A DNA stretch of 33,198 bases, from positions 1 to 33,198 of the forward strand of contig JAFRZC010000097.1 of assembly GCA_017442765.1 (NCBI GenBank), in the 5' to 3' direction. Positions 1 to 7,316 of the stretch are shown here, one piece after another (position 1 is the stretch's first letter; each line of letters starts with the position of its first letter). Position numbers and translations under genes: made by a program. The notes under the pieces are model-generated. The model worked only from the letters and a program-made list of their open reading frames with translations. It had not been told where the DNA came from and searched no databases. The DNA is from Prevotella sp. Its GTDB lineage: Bacteria > Bacteroidota > Bacteroidia > Bacteroidales > Bacteroidaceae.

Positions 1-1
1 A

Positions 2-1741
2 GGGCAAACAATAGACAATCGCTACACGGTGGTGTTTCCGCATAAAGAAGGTGCTTATGCGGAAACCTATCGTGTGAGGGATGCAAGTGGAAAACTACGC
101 TTCCTGAAACTGATATACTACTCGAAGTTGCAGTATTCACAGTTTGATAAAGATGGCAGCATCATTGAGATGGAGGTCGCTAAGATGCTTAATCATCTCA
201 ATGTCTGCAAATATGTGGATAGTGGAAAGTTGATAGCCAACGGTCAACAACTGGCATATATCGTGACAGAGTTTGTGAGTGGCGAAACACTTGATAAACG
301 TATTGCCCGTGAGTATTTGAGCGTCTATGAAATCAAACAGGTTGCTAAGGCTTTGCTTTCTGCCCTGCAATATCTACATTCACAAGACACACCGATTATC
401 CATAACGAGGTGACTATCCAAAATCTGATGCTTGATTTGTCTGGCACGTTGGAAAACTTGAAGTTGATAGATTTTGGCTATGCCCGCTTCTTAAACCAAG
501 AGCCAGCGAAACCAAACTTGAAGCAACTCAATCCGTTCTATATGGCACCAGAACGACTAAATGGTGTGAGTTGCGTGCAGTCGGATTTATTCTCTGTAGG
601 AGCGATTCTTTACCAACTGTTATTTGACGAACTGCCTTGGTTCTTTGATGCATCAAGGATGAGTGACCAACAAATCGTCGAGAAACTTCAGATGGAAAGA
701 GAGCATCCACTACGAATACCCAATATCGACATGTTTGAATTGGACGAGCAACTGCTGAACATCATTAATAAGGCGACACAGAATGATGTGCAAGACCGTT
801 TCCAGACTGCACAAGAAATGATGGATGCCATTGATGGGAAAGTCAAGGTAGAGATTGCCAACAGAACGAGCAGCAAAACCTCTCCCAAAGAGTCTCAGAA
901 GAGGGTCAAACGTGGCAATGGCTTCGCTGATGTTGCAGGAATGACAGAACTTAAAGAGCAATTGCAATCCGACGTGATTGACTTGCTGCAAAATCCAGAA
1001 CAGGCAAAGGAACTGGGATTGAGTATTCCTAATGGGCTGTTGTTCTATGGACCTCCTGGTTGTGGAAAGACATTCTTTGCTGAGAAGTTTGCAGAAGAGA
1101 CGGGCTTTAACTACCAATACGTCAGAGGTTCTGATGTGGCCTCACCCTATATTGATGGCGGCAAAGGAAAGATTGCGGACATCTTCAATGAGGCAAGGCA
1201 GAATGCACCTACTATCCTGTTCTTGGACGAGGTGGATTCCTTGATAAGAGATCGCAGTGCCCATAATAATACTACTACGGCTGGAGCCGTGAATGAATTC
1301 TTGACCCAATTGAACAATTGTGGTGAAGATGGTGTTCTTGTGATTGCTGCTACCAACAAGCCGACAGATATTGACGAGGCTGCACTACGCGCAGGTAGGT
1401 TGGAACTAAAGTACTACATTCCTCAGCCTGATAAAGAAACAAGAAAACGTATGTTCCAGATTGGCATTGGTAAGCGTAATTATGACTTCGGCATTGATTA
1501 TGACTTGTTGGCAGAGAAAACGGAGAATTATGTATCTGCTGATATTAGTCTTGTGATTGATACTGCTGCCCGCCTTGCTTTCAGAAGAAAGATTGATAAG
1601 ATAACAATGTCACTACTTGAAGAGGCAATCAGTCAAATCAAACCGAGTTTAACATTGGAGCAGATCAAGCGTCATGAAGATATTCGTGACAGGTTTATGG
1701 GAGTAAAAAAGAGTAACGAACAACGTAAAATAGGATTTTGA
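2..1741 (+). CDS. Protein-kinase-like / AAA+ ATPase fusion (5' partial)
   Basis: The frame is open to the left edge, so the true start lies outside the window; the first in-frame GTG codons are at 26 and 29. Numbering from GTG 29, residues 1-270 are a Ser/Thr-kinase-like domain: glycine-rich loop near 5-16, VAIK-type Lys27, DFG at 148-150 and APE at 173-175. The catalytic loop reads H125-N-E-V-T-I-Q-N132, so the HRD aspartate is Glu127 and the following lysine is Thr129. A polar linker (271-298) leads to a classic-clade AAA+ domain with Walker A GPPGCGKT (341-348), Walker B ILFLDE (396-401), sensor-1 ATN (441-443) and an RxGR arginine-finger motif (454-457). This arrangement suggests a signalling or sensor module that drives a remodelling ATPase. 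The target is unknown. It is followed 2 bp later by a TerB-like gene, probably as one transcript. The region is A+T-richer than the core genes downstream, suggesting acquisition. Domain calls are confident; kinase activity is doubtful. Confidence 0.85.
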   Translation, partial: GQTIDNRYTVVFPHKEGAYAETYRVRDASGKLRFLKLIYYSKLQYSQFDKDGSIIEMEVAKMLNHLNVCKYVDSGKLIANGQQLAYIVTEFVSGETLDKRIAREYLSVYEIKQVAKALLSALQYLHSQDTPIIHNEVTIQNLMLDLSGTLENLKLIDFGYARFLNQEPAKPNLKQLNPFYMAPERLNGVSCVQSDLFSVGAILYQLLFDELPWFFDASRMSDQQIVEKLQMEREHPLRIPNIDMFELDEQLLNIINKATQNDVQDRFQTAQEMMDAIDGKVKVEIANRTSSKTSPKESQKRVKRGNGFADVAGMTELKEQLQSDVIDLLQNPEQAKELGLSIPNGLLFYGPPGCGKTFFAEKFAEETGFNYQYVRGSDVASPYIDGGKGKIADIFNEARQNAPTILFLDEVDSLIRDRSAHNNTTTAGAVNEFLTQLNNCGEDGVLVIAATNKPTDIDEAALRAGRLELKYYIPQPDKETRKRMFQIGIGKRNYDFGIDYDLLAEKTENYVSADISLVIDTAARLAFRRKIDKITMSLLEEAISQIKPSLTLEQIKRHEDIRDRFMGVKKSNEQRKIGF

Positions 1742-1743
1742 TT

Positions 1744-2247
1744 ATGGAACAGAACGAATTATTATTGAGAACGGCTTTTGCCTGTATGTCTTGTGATGGT
1801 GATATAGCAACAGAAGAAGTTGACCTGATTAAGCGGATGGATAAGGAAAAACATCTGTTTGGTGAAGTTGACATTGACAAAGAACTGGATGAGTTGGTGA
1901 ATGAAATCAATGAGAAGGGCAAAGGCTTCTTAAAGCAATATCTGACAAGTCTGGCAGAAGAGTCTTTGACAGAAGAACAGGAGTTGAAAGTGGCTGATGT
2001 GGCTGTGCAGACAATCCGTTCAGACAATAAGGTTGAATACAGTGAAATCAAGTTCTTCAAAGTATTACGCTCCAATCTGAAGATAGTGTCTGACGAGACA
2101 CTGCTTGAAAAGATTGATGGTATTGATGAGAACTATCTTGCTCAAGACATTCAGGCAGATTATCTACAGATGTATGATGACTACTTCAATACTGTTGAAT
2201 TACCAAAGTTTAATATAGAATTGTCACGCGTTCAGCAATCTAAATAG
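1744..2247 (+). CDS. TerB-like (tellurite-resistance/DUF533-type) small acidic protein
   Basis: This 167-residue soluble acidic protein has two similar helical halves. Each contains an acidic loop followed by a conserved glutamate: CDGDIATEE near residues 17-25 and SDNKVEYSE near 93-101. That pattern is typical of TerB-like helical domains, which probably bind metal. I chose ATG 1744, two bases after the stop of the kinase/AAA+ gene. A TTG at 1738 would add two residues and overlap that gene by 4 bp. The tight spacing implies co-transcription and probable functional coupling with the kinase/AAA+ protein. TerB-like domains are known in predicted stress-response and conflict systems alongside vWA proteins, PP2C phosphatases and kinases. 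Membership in such a system is inferred, because the upstream neighbours are outside the window. There is no signal peptide or membrane segment, so it should be cytoplasmic. Confidence 0.7.
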   Translation: MEQNELLLRTAFACMSCDGDIATEEVDLIKRMDKEKHLFGEVDIDKELDELVNEINEKGKGFLKQYLTSLAEESLTEEQELKVADVAVQTIRSDNKVEYSEIKFFKVLRSNLKIVSDETLLEKIDGIDENYLAQDIQADYLQMYDDYFNTVELPKFNIELSRVQQSK

Positions 2248-2303
2248 TTGCATGTCATGAATGATTTTATTTTTTTTCAGGAACATTTCGTTTTGCGGAT
2301 TAT

Positions 2304-2399
2304 AGTTAAGAGACGATAGAAATCTCCTATTAAAGCCCCCTTCCCTCCAAAGAGAGGGGAAAATTTGGATGATAACAAATTTAGGAGTTAAGACGGATG
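2304..2399 (+). repeat. Gap with dispersed-repeat copies upstream of the exported-protein gene
   Basis: The 149-bp gap after the TerB-like gene contains AGTTAAGAGACGATAG (2304-2319), a degenerate CCCCTTCCCTCC...GAGAGGGG palindrome (about 2336-2360) and AGGAGTTAAGACGGATG (2383-2399). The last sequence includes the start codon of the next gene. The same AGTTAAGACGATAG core recurs at 5534, 16833 (both inverted) and 31823. I see no clear TTTG/TAnnTTTG promoter here. Confidence 0.55.
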
Positions 2400-3692
2400 A
2401 AGAAATTTGGGGTATTTTTGGCAGTTGTGCTATTTGTTGCGTCGGTCTTTTGCATTGGTTATAGGCAACGCGGTAAGGTTTTTGCGAGCGAGCAGGAAGA
2501 GACGGTTCCCTCCGATCTTCCCTCATTGGAGGATACTGTTACGGAGCAGGACATTCGCAACAATATTAAGGCCATCATGAAGTGTAGTGCCGACGGCGAT
2601 GCCAAGGGGTTGGCAAAGTTGACAACGTATCCGCTAAAACGCAATTACCCTCTAAAGGATATTGAGAATGAGGAGCAGATGATTGCGTATTTTGATGTGC
2701 TTTTCGATGATTCCGTCAAAGAGGTTATGCGCAATGCGTCGGTAAGCGATTGGCATGAATACGGGTGGCGGGGCTACCTGTTCAAAGACGGGATGTTAAG
2801 GACAAGTCCTGAATGGTTGTATGCCGTCTATTATGACACTGCCAAGGAAAAGTCATTATACGACATGCTTGTCAAGAGGGAGAAGGAGAGCCTGCACCCT
2901 TCCCTGCGAGTTGGTGAGTGGCGACCTTGGGGATGCTATAAAACGCAGGATGGACTGGTCTTGCGTATTGACGGCAATGAAAGCCAATGCCGGCTTTCGC
3001 TTTACCGCAAGGGTACCGCGCTCTCAGGCAAGCCGGATGTCTGCCTGACGGGTACGGTAGAAGTAGAAGGAACGATTTTAAACCACATCTATACTTTCAA
3101 AGGTAAGCATGAGACATACGAGATTAATGATATCAATGTGGTATATAATGTGGGGGATGTCCCGACATTAACGATCTACAAAGGGAAGAGCGAAGAGAGG
3201 ACATACGACTTGACTCCATGTTACTGGCTGGATTTGGTAAGGGATAGCAATCGTTCTGTCCCGCTGGTATATGGTGGAATGAAAGGATTGAAAAACTCGT
3301 TCTATATGAAACAGACTGAAGAGGCGTTATGGCAGTTATGGTATGGCGATAAGAGAATCCGTCTCGGCGATCTGATGGATGATGGTGTGCCAGAGATGGA
3401 TGCTTTTGCAAGTCCTGACGGAAAGCATGTATATGTTATTGGTAATATTATGGCCAATGGCAACTCCATGAACTCATTTTTTGTTTATCGAGTAGATGCC
3501 CAAACCCTGAGGACAGAATTTGTGGCCAGTGGTGCTGACGCAACCAGAACTGAGGACGGGTTCAAAGTGGTTGCCGCGAGATGCATCAATCCTGACGCCA
3601 AAAGCAATGCTCTCAAGAGGTTTACGGTTCATGATGTCTTCTACGGGTTTGACGGGAAAATCAAGAAGGAGGGAAAGGAAACGCTCAAATAA
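2397..3692 (+). CDS. Hypothetical exported protein (431 aa)
   Basis: I do not recognise the family. The N-terminus has a basic start (MKK) and a hydrophobic stretch (about residues 4-21) compatible with a signal peptide. Cys19 sits in a poor lipobox context, so a lipoprotein is possible but not supported. The region around residues 50-110 (alternating DIRNNIKAI, CSADGDAKGLAKL, DIENEEQMIAYFD) resembles the small NTF2-like or DUF-type folds common in exported Bacteroidota proteins. The C-terminal half is rich in beta strands, with a passage (SPDGKHVYVIGN, about 340) like a beta-propeller blade. It stands alone: 149 bp follow the TerB-like gene and a long perfect palindrome lies 16 bp after its stop. 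The AGGAGTTAAGACGG just before ATG 2397 is part of a dispersed repeat and could act as a ribosome binding site. The start is supported by the signal peptide; function is unknown. Confidence 0.75.
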   Translation: MKKFGVFLAVVLFVASVFCIGYRQRGKVFASEQEETVPSDLPSLEDTVTEQDIRNNIKAIMKCSADGDAKGLAKLTTYPLKRNYPLKDIENEEQMIAYFDVLFDDSVKEVMRNASVSDWHEYGWRGYLFKDGMLRTSPEWLYAVYYDTAKEKSLYDMLVKREKESLHPSLRVGEWRPWGCYKTQDGLVLRIDGNESQCRLSLYRKGTALSGKPDVCLTGTVEVEGTILNHIYTFKGKHETYEINDINVVYNVGDVPTLTIYKGKSEERTYDLTPCYWLDLVRDSNRSVPLVYGGMKGLKNSFYMKQTEEALWQLWYGDKRIRLGDLMDDGVPEMDAFASPDGKHVYVIGNIMANGNSMNSFFVYRVDAQTLRTEFVASGADATRTEDGFKVVAARCINPDAKSNALKRFTVHDVFYGFDGKIKKEGKETLK

Positions 3693-3708
3693 GAAAATCA
3701 ATATACAA

Positions 3709-3766
3709 CTTTTTTGGAACATAATCCAAAAAAGTCTTGTCTTTTTTGGATTATGTTCCAAAAAAG
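3709..3766 (+). terminator. Perfect 26-bp inverted repeat, terminator-like
   Basis: Arms 3709-3734 and 3741-3766 are exact reverse complements around a 6-nt loop (TCTTGT). Each arm is itself a 10-6-10 hairpin built from CTTTTTTGGA and its complement. It lies 16 bp after the stop of the exported-protein gene, so it can serve as a strong terminator. Its length and nested symmetry are more than a terminator needs and suggest a repeat element. Confidence 0.6.
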
Positions 3767-4001
3767 GAGAGGGCTTCCCCATGCACATTACTATTAAATT
3801 AAACGAGGCCAAAAGTTTATAGTTTTTAACAGTTCGACATTTCCTTTTAACACGATATTTGAAGATTTTTCGAGCAGAAAACTCGTGGGCGCAAATTTTG
3901 CAAGCATGAGTGTGCAATGTGTCTGCTGCCGCAGATAGAAGAGGGATGAAGGATGAGGGATGAGCGTGTGCAAGTTTTATTTTGCGAAAGATAGGTGTCT
4001 C

Positions 4002-4096
4002 GCTTCCGAAAGATAAACTTTCGCCCGTCGAAAGACCGTCTTTCGGGGTGTAAAAGACGGCCTTTTATACCCCGAAACATATATCTTTCAGAAGTG
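4002..4096. repeat. Nested palindromic repeat of the GTCTTTCGGG family
   Basis: It contains CGAAAGAC-C-GTCTTTCG (4029-4045) and a 13-bp hairpin, CGGGGTGTAAAAG (4044-4056) pairing with 4062-4074 with one G-U pair. Outer imperfect arms are CTTCCGAAAGATA (from about 4003) and its near-complement around 4083-4095. The core GTCTTTCGGG(G/T)TG recurs at about 12805 and 18145. Confidence 0.6.
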
Positions 4097-4253
4097 AAAA
4101 GTGATAAGTGAAGGGTGAAAAATGGGTAAAGTGGGCGAAAAACGATAATTTTTCACGCTATAATGAAGGTAAAAGTCAACTGAATCCGTTAACAATTCGT
4201 CGACGGATTTCACAATCGTTAACAAAAGCAAACCATGAACTATGGACTATGAA

Positions 4254-5492
4254 TTATGAACTCTGACTTAACTTCTCCACCATGATGCGGGCGGCGTTGT
4301 CGGGAGCTACGGTGTTGCCGAGACGGTCGTGAACGAGGGCGTAGCCGTCGAGCATCTGCTGCCGGCCCTCGCCTCCGGGGAGGATGCGCGCAAGCTCGGT
4401 GCGGATGTTCTCCACTGAAAAGCGGTCGGCCAACAGCTCGGGCACCACTTCGCGGTCGGCGATGAGGTTGACGAGCGAGATATAGCGTACCTTGATGATA
4501 TGCCGGAAGGCGAAGCGCACGATATGTTTGATGGGTGTCTCGTAGCAGACCACCTGCGGCACGTTGAAGATTGCCGTCTCGAGTGTGGCGGTGCCGCTGG
4601 TGACAAGGGCGGCCTGGGCCTCGCAGAGCAGCCCGTAGGTCTGGTCGAAAATGAGTTTCGTGCGATAGCCTTCGAGGAATGGCTGGTAATAGTCGCGCCC
4701 GATGGTTGACATGCCAGCCACGACTATCGTATATTGATTGGCAAGGTCCTTGGTGGCCTCGAGCATGGCGGGCATATTGTCTTTAATCTCCTGCTTGCGA
4801 CTGCCACAGAGCAGGGCTAAAATGGGTTTCTCTTCGGAAAGTGTGTTATGCTGGTAGAAACTGTCGCGCTCCATGTGCCATGTTTCCCGAAAACTGTTCA
4901 CCTCATCAACGGTGGGGTTGCCCACGTAGTGGATGGGATAGTGGTGCTTCTCCTCGTAGAACGGCACCTCGAAGGGGAGGATGGAGAACATCTCATCGAC
5001 ATTGTGCCTGATGCTGTGGATGCGCCATTCCTTCCATGCCCAGATCTTGGGCGAGATATAGTAGTAAACTTTGATGTTTTTAGTTGACGAGTTGACGAGT
5101 TGACGAGTTGACGAGTTGGCAGAAAGTTCCTTCACATTCAACTTGTCAACTTGTTTACTTGTCAGCTTGTTGATTTTCTTCACGTACTTGGCGATGCTGA
5201 GGTTGAAGCCCGGATAATCGACAAGGATGACCGCGTCGGGTTTCCAGCGCAGGATGTCGCGCTTGCACAGTCGCATATTGCGGAAGATGGTGGGCAGGTG
5301 AAGCAGTACGGGGATGAACCCCATGTAGGCCAACTCCTTGTAATGACGCACGCGGGTTCCTCCCACAGCCGTCATCAGGTCGCCCCCGAAGAAGCGGAAT
5401 TCTGCTTCGGGGTCTTCCTTCTTGAGCGACTCCATCAGACAGGAGGCGTGAAGGTCGCCAGAGGCTTCGCCTACGATGAGGTAATATTTCAT
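4254..5492 (-). CDS. lpxB: Lipid-A-disaccharide synthase LpxB with an in-frame repeat insertion
   Basis: LpxB condenses UDP-2,3-diacylglucosamine with lipid X to form the lipid A disaccharide at the inner membrane. Family features seen: N-terminal VGEASGDLHA (7-16), FFGGD near 34-38, VDYPGFN (91-97), ISPKIWAWK (146-154), CGSRKQE and the C-terminal SGTATLE. The 412-residue protein is longer than the usual roughly 380. The excess lies between AKYVKK (101-106) and IKVYYYISPK (140-149), where residues 107-139 are encoded by tandem 8-bp repeats (5083-5170) and are absent from ordinary LpxB. The start ATG 5492 gives the canonical MKYYLIVGEASGD terminus. It lies 90 bp downstream of surE on the same strand, so the two may be co-transcribed. 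An AT-rich repeat supplies the TAA stop. Identity is very sure; whether the insertion affects activity is unknown. Confidence 0.96.
   Translation of the reverse strand: MKYYLIVGEASGDLHASCLMESLKKEDPEAEFRFFGGDLMTAVGGTRVRHYKELAYMGFIPVLLHLPTIFRNMRLCKRDILRWKPDAVILVDYPGFNLSIAKYVKKINKLTSKQVDKLNVKELSANSSTRQLVNSSTKNIKVYYYISPKIWAWKEWRIHSIRHNVDEMFSILPFEVPFYEEKHHYPIHYVGNPTVDEVNSFRETWHMERDSFYQHNTLSEEKPILALLCGSRKQEIKDNMPAMLEATKDLANQYTIVVAGMSTIGRDYYQPFLEGYRTKLIFDQTYGLLCEAQAALVTSGTATLETAIFNVPQVVCYETPIKHIVRFAFRHIIKVRYISLVNLIADREVVPELLADRFSVENIRTELARILPGGEGRQQMLDGYALVHDRLGNTVAPDNAARIMVEKLSQSS
5083..5170. repeat. 8-bp tandem repeats in inverted arrangement inside lpxB
   Basis: Four exact GTTGACGA units (5083-5114) plus a degenerate fifth are followed, after a 16-nt spacer, by CAACTTGT units (5139-5146, 5147-5154) and degenerate copies (5155-5170). 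The second block is the same motif type (GTTGACAA) on the other strand, so the two blocks can pair. Three units equal 24 bp or eight codons; a change of one unit would shift the lpxB frame. Confidence 0.85.
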
Positions 5493-5495
5493 TTA

Positions 5496-5577
5496 TAATT
5501 GATAATTGAAAATTGATAATTATGATTAGGAAGCTATCGTCTTAACTCCTGTAACTCCTTAACTCCTGTAACTCCTA
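5496..5577. repeat. Dispersed short repeats between surE and lpxB
   Basis: ATTGATAATTGAAAATTGATAATT-type sequence (about 5496-5521) is followed by CTATCGTCTTAACTCCT (5534-5550) and direct repeats of TAACTCCT/GTAACTCC up to 5577. The CTATCGTCTTAACTCC core is the inverted form of the repeat found at 2304, 2383 and 31823. The minus-strand transcript would carry it between the two genes. Confidence 0.6.
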
Positions 5578-5582
5578 ATTTA

Positions 5583-6359
5583 TTATGAACGATGCGTTAA
5601 ACCGCGCAGCGTCTGCATGTAGTCATAAGCTGTAACGTCGATATTGGTCGGCGTGACGGCGATGTAGCCATTGTGGAGTGCCCACTGGTCGGTATCGGTG
5701 GCCTCGGGTTCCTCGTTGCTGTAGTGTCCCACCATCCAGTAGTAGTCGTAGCCACGCTCGTGATGGCGTTTATCCACCTCGTTGAGCCACTGGCCGAAAG
5801 TCATCCGGCAGACGCGAACACCCTTGAAGTCCGTACCGACGGGGAAGTTCACGTTCAGGCAGATGCCTTTGGGCAGCCCGTCGCGCAGCACCATGCGGCA
5901 AATCTGCTGCACGTGGGGCGTAAGGGGTGTGAGGTCGGCCCGCGGGTCATAGTCGCATGTGGAGAATGCAATGGAGGGGATATGCTTGAGGCAGCCTTCC
6001 TTGGCAATGCCCACCGTTCCTGAATAGTGGTTGTTGACGGTGGAGTTGTCGCCATGGTTGATGCCGCCAAGCACAAGGTCGGGCATACGTCCGTCGAGCA
6101 ACTGGTCGATGGCAATCTTCACACAGTCCACCGGTGTCCCCGTGCATGACCACACGGGCACGTCGCCGATACTTTCGCGCTGCCTTAGCGTCAGGGGATC
6201 GCTGGCCGTGAACGCGCAACTGTATCCTGACCTGCCTCCGTCGGGAGCACATACCAGCACATTGCCCAACGGCGCGACCATCTGCACAAGGCTGCGGATG
6301 CCGTTGGCCGCGTAGCCGTCGTCGTTGGCTATCAATATTAAAGGTTTCTCTTTCGTCAT
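5583..6359 (-). CDS. surE: 5'/3'-nucleotidase SurE
   Basis: SurE is a metal-dependent nucleoside monophosphate phosphatase, also active on short polyphosphate, linked to stationary-phase survival. The acidic metal site ANDDG (Asp13, Asp14), the PDGGRSGYS motif with Ser44 and GGINHGDN near residue 100 are present. The 258-residue length fits the family. The open frame extends further upstream, but that extension is A+T-rich non-conserved sequence. ATG 6359 (MTKEKPLILIANDDG) is the natural start; ATG 6368 is an alternative giving three more residues. A minus-strand TAATTTTG box at 6387-6380 would place transcription start very close to this ATG. surE and lpxB follow each other, while parA runs divergently, an arrangement common in Bacteroidales. 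Confidence 0.95.
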   Translation of the reverse strand: MTKEKPLILIANDDGYAANGIRSLVQMVAPLGNVLVCAPDGGRSGYSCAFTASDPLTLRQRESIGDVPVWSCTGTPVDCVKIAIDQLLDGRMPDLVLGGINHGDNSTVNNHYSGTVGIAKEGCLKHIPSIAFSTCDYDPRADLTPLTPHVQQICRMVLRDGLPKGICLNVNFPVGTDFKGVRVCRMTFGQWLNEVDKRHHERGYDYYWMVGHYSNEEPEATDTDQWALHNGYIAVTPTNIDVTAYDYMQTLRGLTHRS

Positions 6360-6379
6360 AAAAATCATGTTAGTGAGTG

Positions 6380-6387
6380 CAAAATTA
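6380..6387 (-). promoter_or_regulatory. Putative -7 box for surE
   Basis: TAATTTTG on the minus strand fits the Bacteroidota -7 consensus TAnnTTTG and lies about 20 bp upstream of the surE ATG. No matching -33 TTTG is visible at the usual spacing, so support is moderate. Confidence 0.4.
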
Positions 6388-6431
6388 CTAAAAAAAATCG
6401 TTATTATTCTCCTTCTTCCATCTTTTTTTCG

Positions 6432-6439
6432 TATCTTTG
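6432..6439 (+). promoter_or_regulatory. Putative -7 box for the parA-rel operon
   Basis: TATCTTTG matches TAnnTTTG and would start a transcript near 6446, leaving a leader of about 95 nt before parA. The leader holds a direct repeat of TTTGCAGAAATTTT (6437 and 6495) around a GCACTCGGCAAAA/TTTTGCGCTCG pair that can form a weak hairpin. No clear -33 TTTG is present. Confidence 0.5.
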
Positions 6440-6541
6440 CAGAAATTTTAGCCGCACTCGGCAAAACCGGAGCAAGTTCCTTTTGCGCTCGTTTGCAGAA
6501 ATTTTGCACTTTAAATATAAATTTCAGAAGACAATAAAAAC

Positions 6542-7306
6542 ATGACAAAAATAATAGCATTAGCCAACCAGAAGGGCGGTGTGGGAAAGACCACTACGGC
6601 GATGAACCTGGCGGCTTCGCTGGCCACGCTCGAGAAGAGCGTGCTGCTCGTCGATGCCGACCCGCAGGCTAACGCCTCGAGCGGACTGGGCGTTGACCTG
6701 AAGGAGGTGGACTGCACGCTCTACGAATGTCTTATCAACAAAGCCGACGTACACGATGCCATCTACACCACCGACATCGAAGGACTCGACGTGCTGCCCA
6801 GCCATATCGACCTTGTGGGAGCGGAGATTGAGATGATCAATATAGACAATCGCGAGAACGTCATCAAGAGCCTGCTCACCCCCATAGCGGCCGACTACGA
6901 CTATATCCTCATCGACTGCTCGCCGTCGCTCGGGCTTATCACCGTGAACGCGCTCACCGCCGCCGACTCGGTCATCATCCCCGTGCAATGCGAATACTTT
7001 GCCCTCGAAGGCATCTCGAAACTGCTCAACACCATCAAGATTGTGAAGAGCCGACTGAACCCGAAACTTGAGATCGAAGGTTTCCTGCTGACCATGTACG
7101 ACTCGCGCCTGCGCCTGGCCAATCAGATTTACGACGAGGTGAAGCGCCACTTCCAGGAACTGGTGTTCAAAACGGTTATCCAGCGCAATGTGAAGCTCAG
7201 TGAGGCTCCCTCGCACGGTCTGCCTGCCATCCTCTACGATGCCACATCGACAGGCGCAAAGAACTATCTGTCCCTGGCCAACGAGATTATCAAGAAAGAA
7301 AAATGA
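6542..7306 (+). CDS. parA: Chromosome-partitioning ATPase ParA (Soj)
   Basis: ParA/Soj is a dimerising Walker ATPase that binds DNA non-specifically and moves ParB-bound origin regions apart. The 254-residue protein begins with the deviant Walker A motif KGGVGKTT (about residues 11-18), with the signature lysine before the [20 protein letters not shown] (Walker A') and [13 protein letters not shown] (Walker B, about 120) follow, as does the [11 protein letters not shown] segment typical of chromosomal Soj. ATG 6542 gives the canonical [13 protein letters not shown] start. It is first in a five-gene operon with parB 10 bp downstream. The chromosomal context makes this the housekeeping copy. 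Confidence 0.97.
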   Translation: MTKIIALANQKGGVGKTTTAMNLAASLATLEKSVLLVDADPQANASSGLGVDLKEVDCTLYECLINKADVHDAIYTTDIEGLDVLPSHIDLVGAEIEMINIDNRENVIKSLLTPIAADYDYILIDCSPSLGLITVNALTAADSVIIPVQCEYFALEGISKLLNTIKIVKSRLNPKLEIEGFLLTMYDSRLRLANQIYDEVKRHFQELVFKTVIQRNVKLSEAPSHGLPAILYDATSTGAKNYLSLANEIIKKEK

Positions 7307-7316
7307 AGAATGAAGC

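Larger units (their letters stand above)
3693..4253. other. 561-bp gene-free, repeat-rich gap between accessory and core segments
   Basis: No convincing coding frame is present; the short frames here consist of repeat sequence. In order the gap holds a perfect 26-bp inverted repeat (3709-3766), A+T-rich filler, a nest of CTTTCG-type palindromes (4002-4096), a G+A-rich tract (4088-4135) and an AATCCGT/ACGGATT inverted pair (4183-4189 and 4203-4209). A CGTTAACAA direct repeat (4187, 4217) and an AT-rich ATGAACTATG-type repeat (4234-4263) complete it. The last repeat runs into the end of lpxB and supplies its TAA stop. The base composition shift between the two flanks lies around here. Confidence 0.6.

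Noticed and set aside
3520..4080. Small open frames in the gap before lpxB
   Set aside because: They are composed of palindromic repeat sequence and the 3' end of the exported-protein gene, with no conserved protein pattern.
5083..5170. Octamer array considered as a CRISPR or iteron array
   Set aside because: Units are contiguous with no spacers and lie inside lpxB in frame; there are no cas or rep genes nearby.
5893..5905. CACGTG-containing sequences as possible parS sites near parAB (also at 22361 and 24684)
   Set aside because: None has the flanking TGTTnC/GnAACA arms, and they lie inside genes.
6360..6560. N-terminal extension of surE
   Set aside because: It is A+T-rich, overlaps the divergent promoter region and parA, and precedes the canonical start motif; SurE does not need it.
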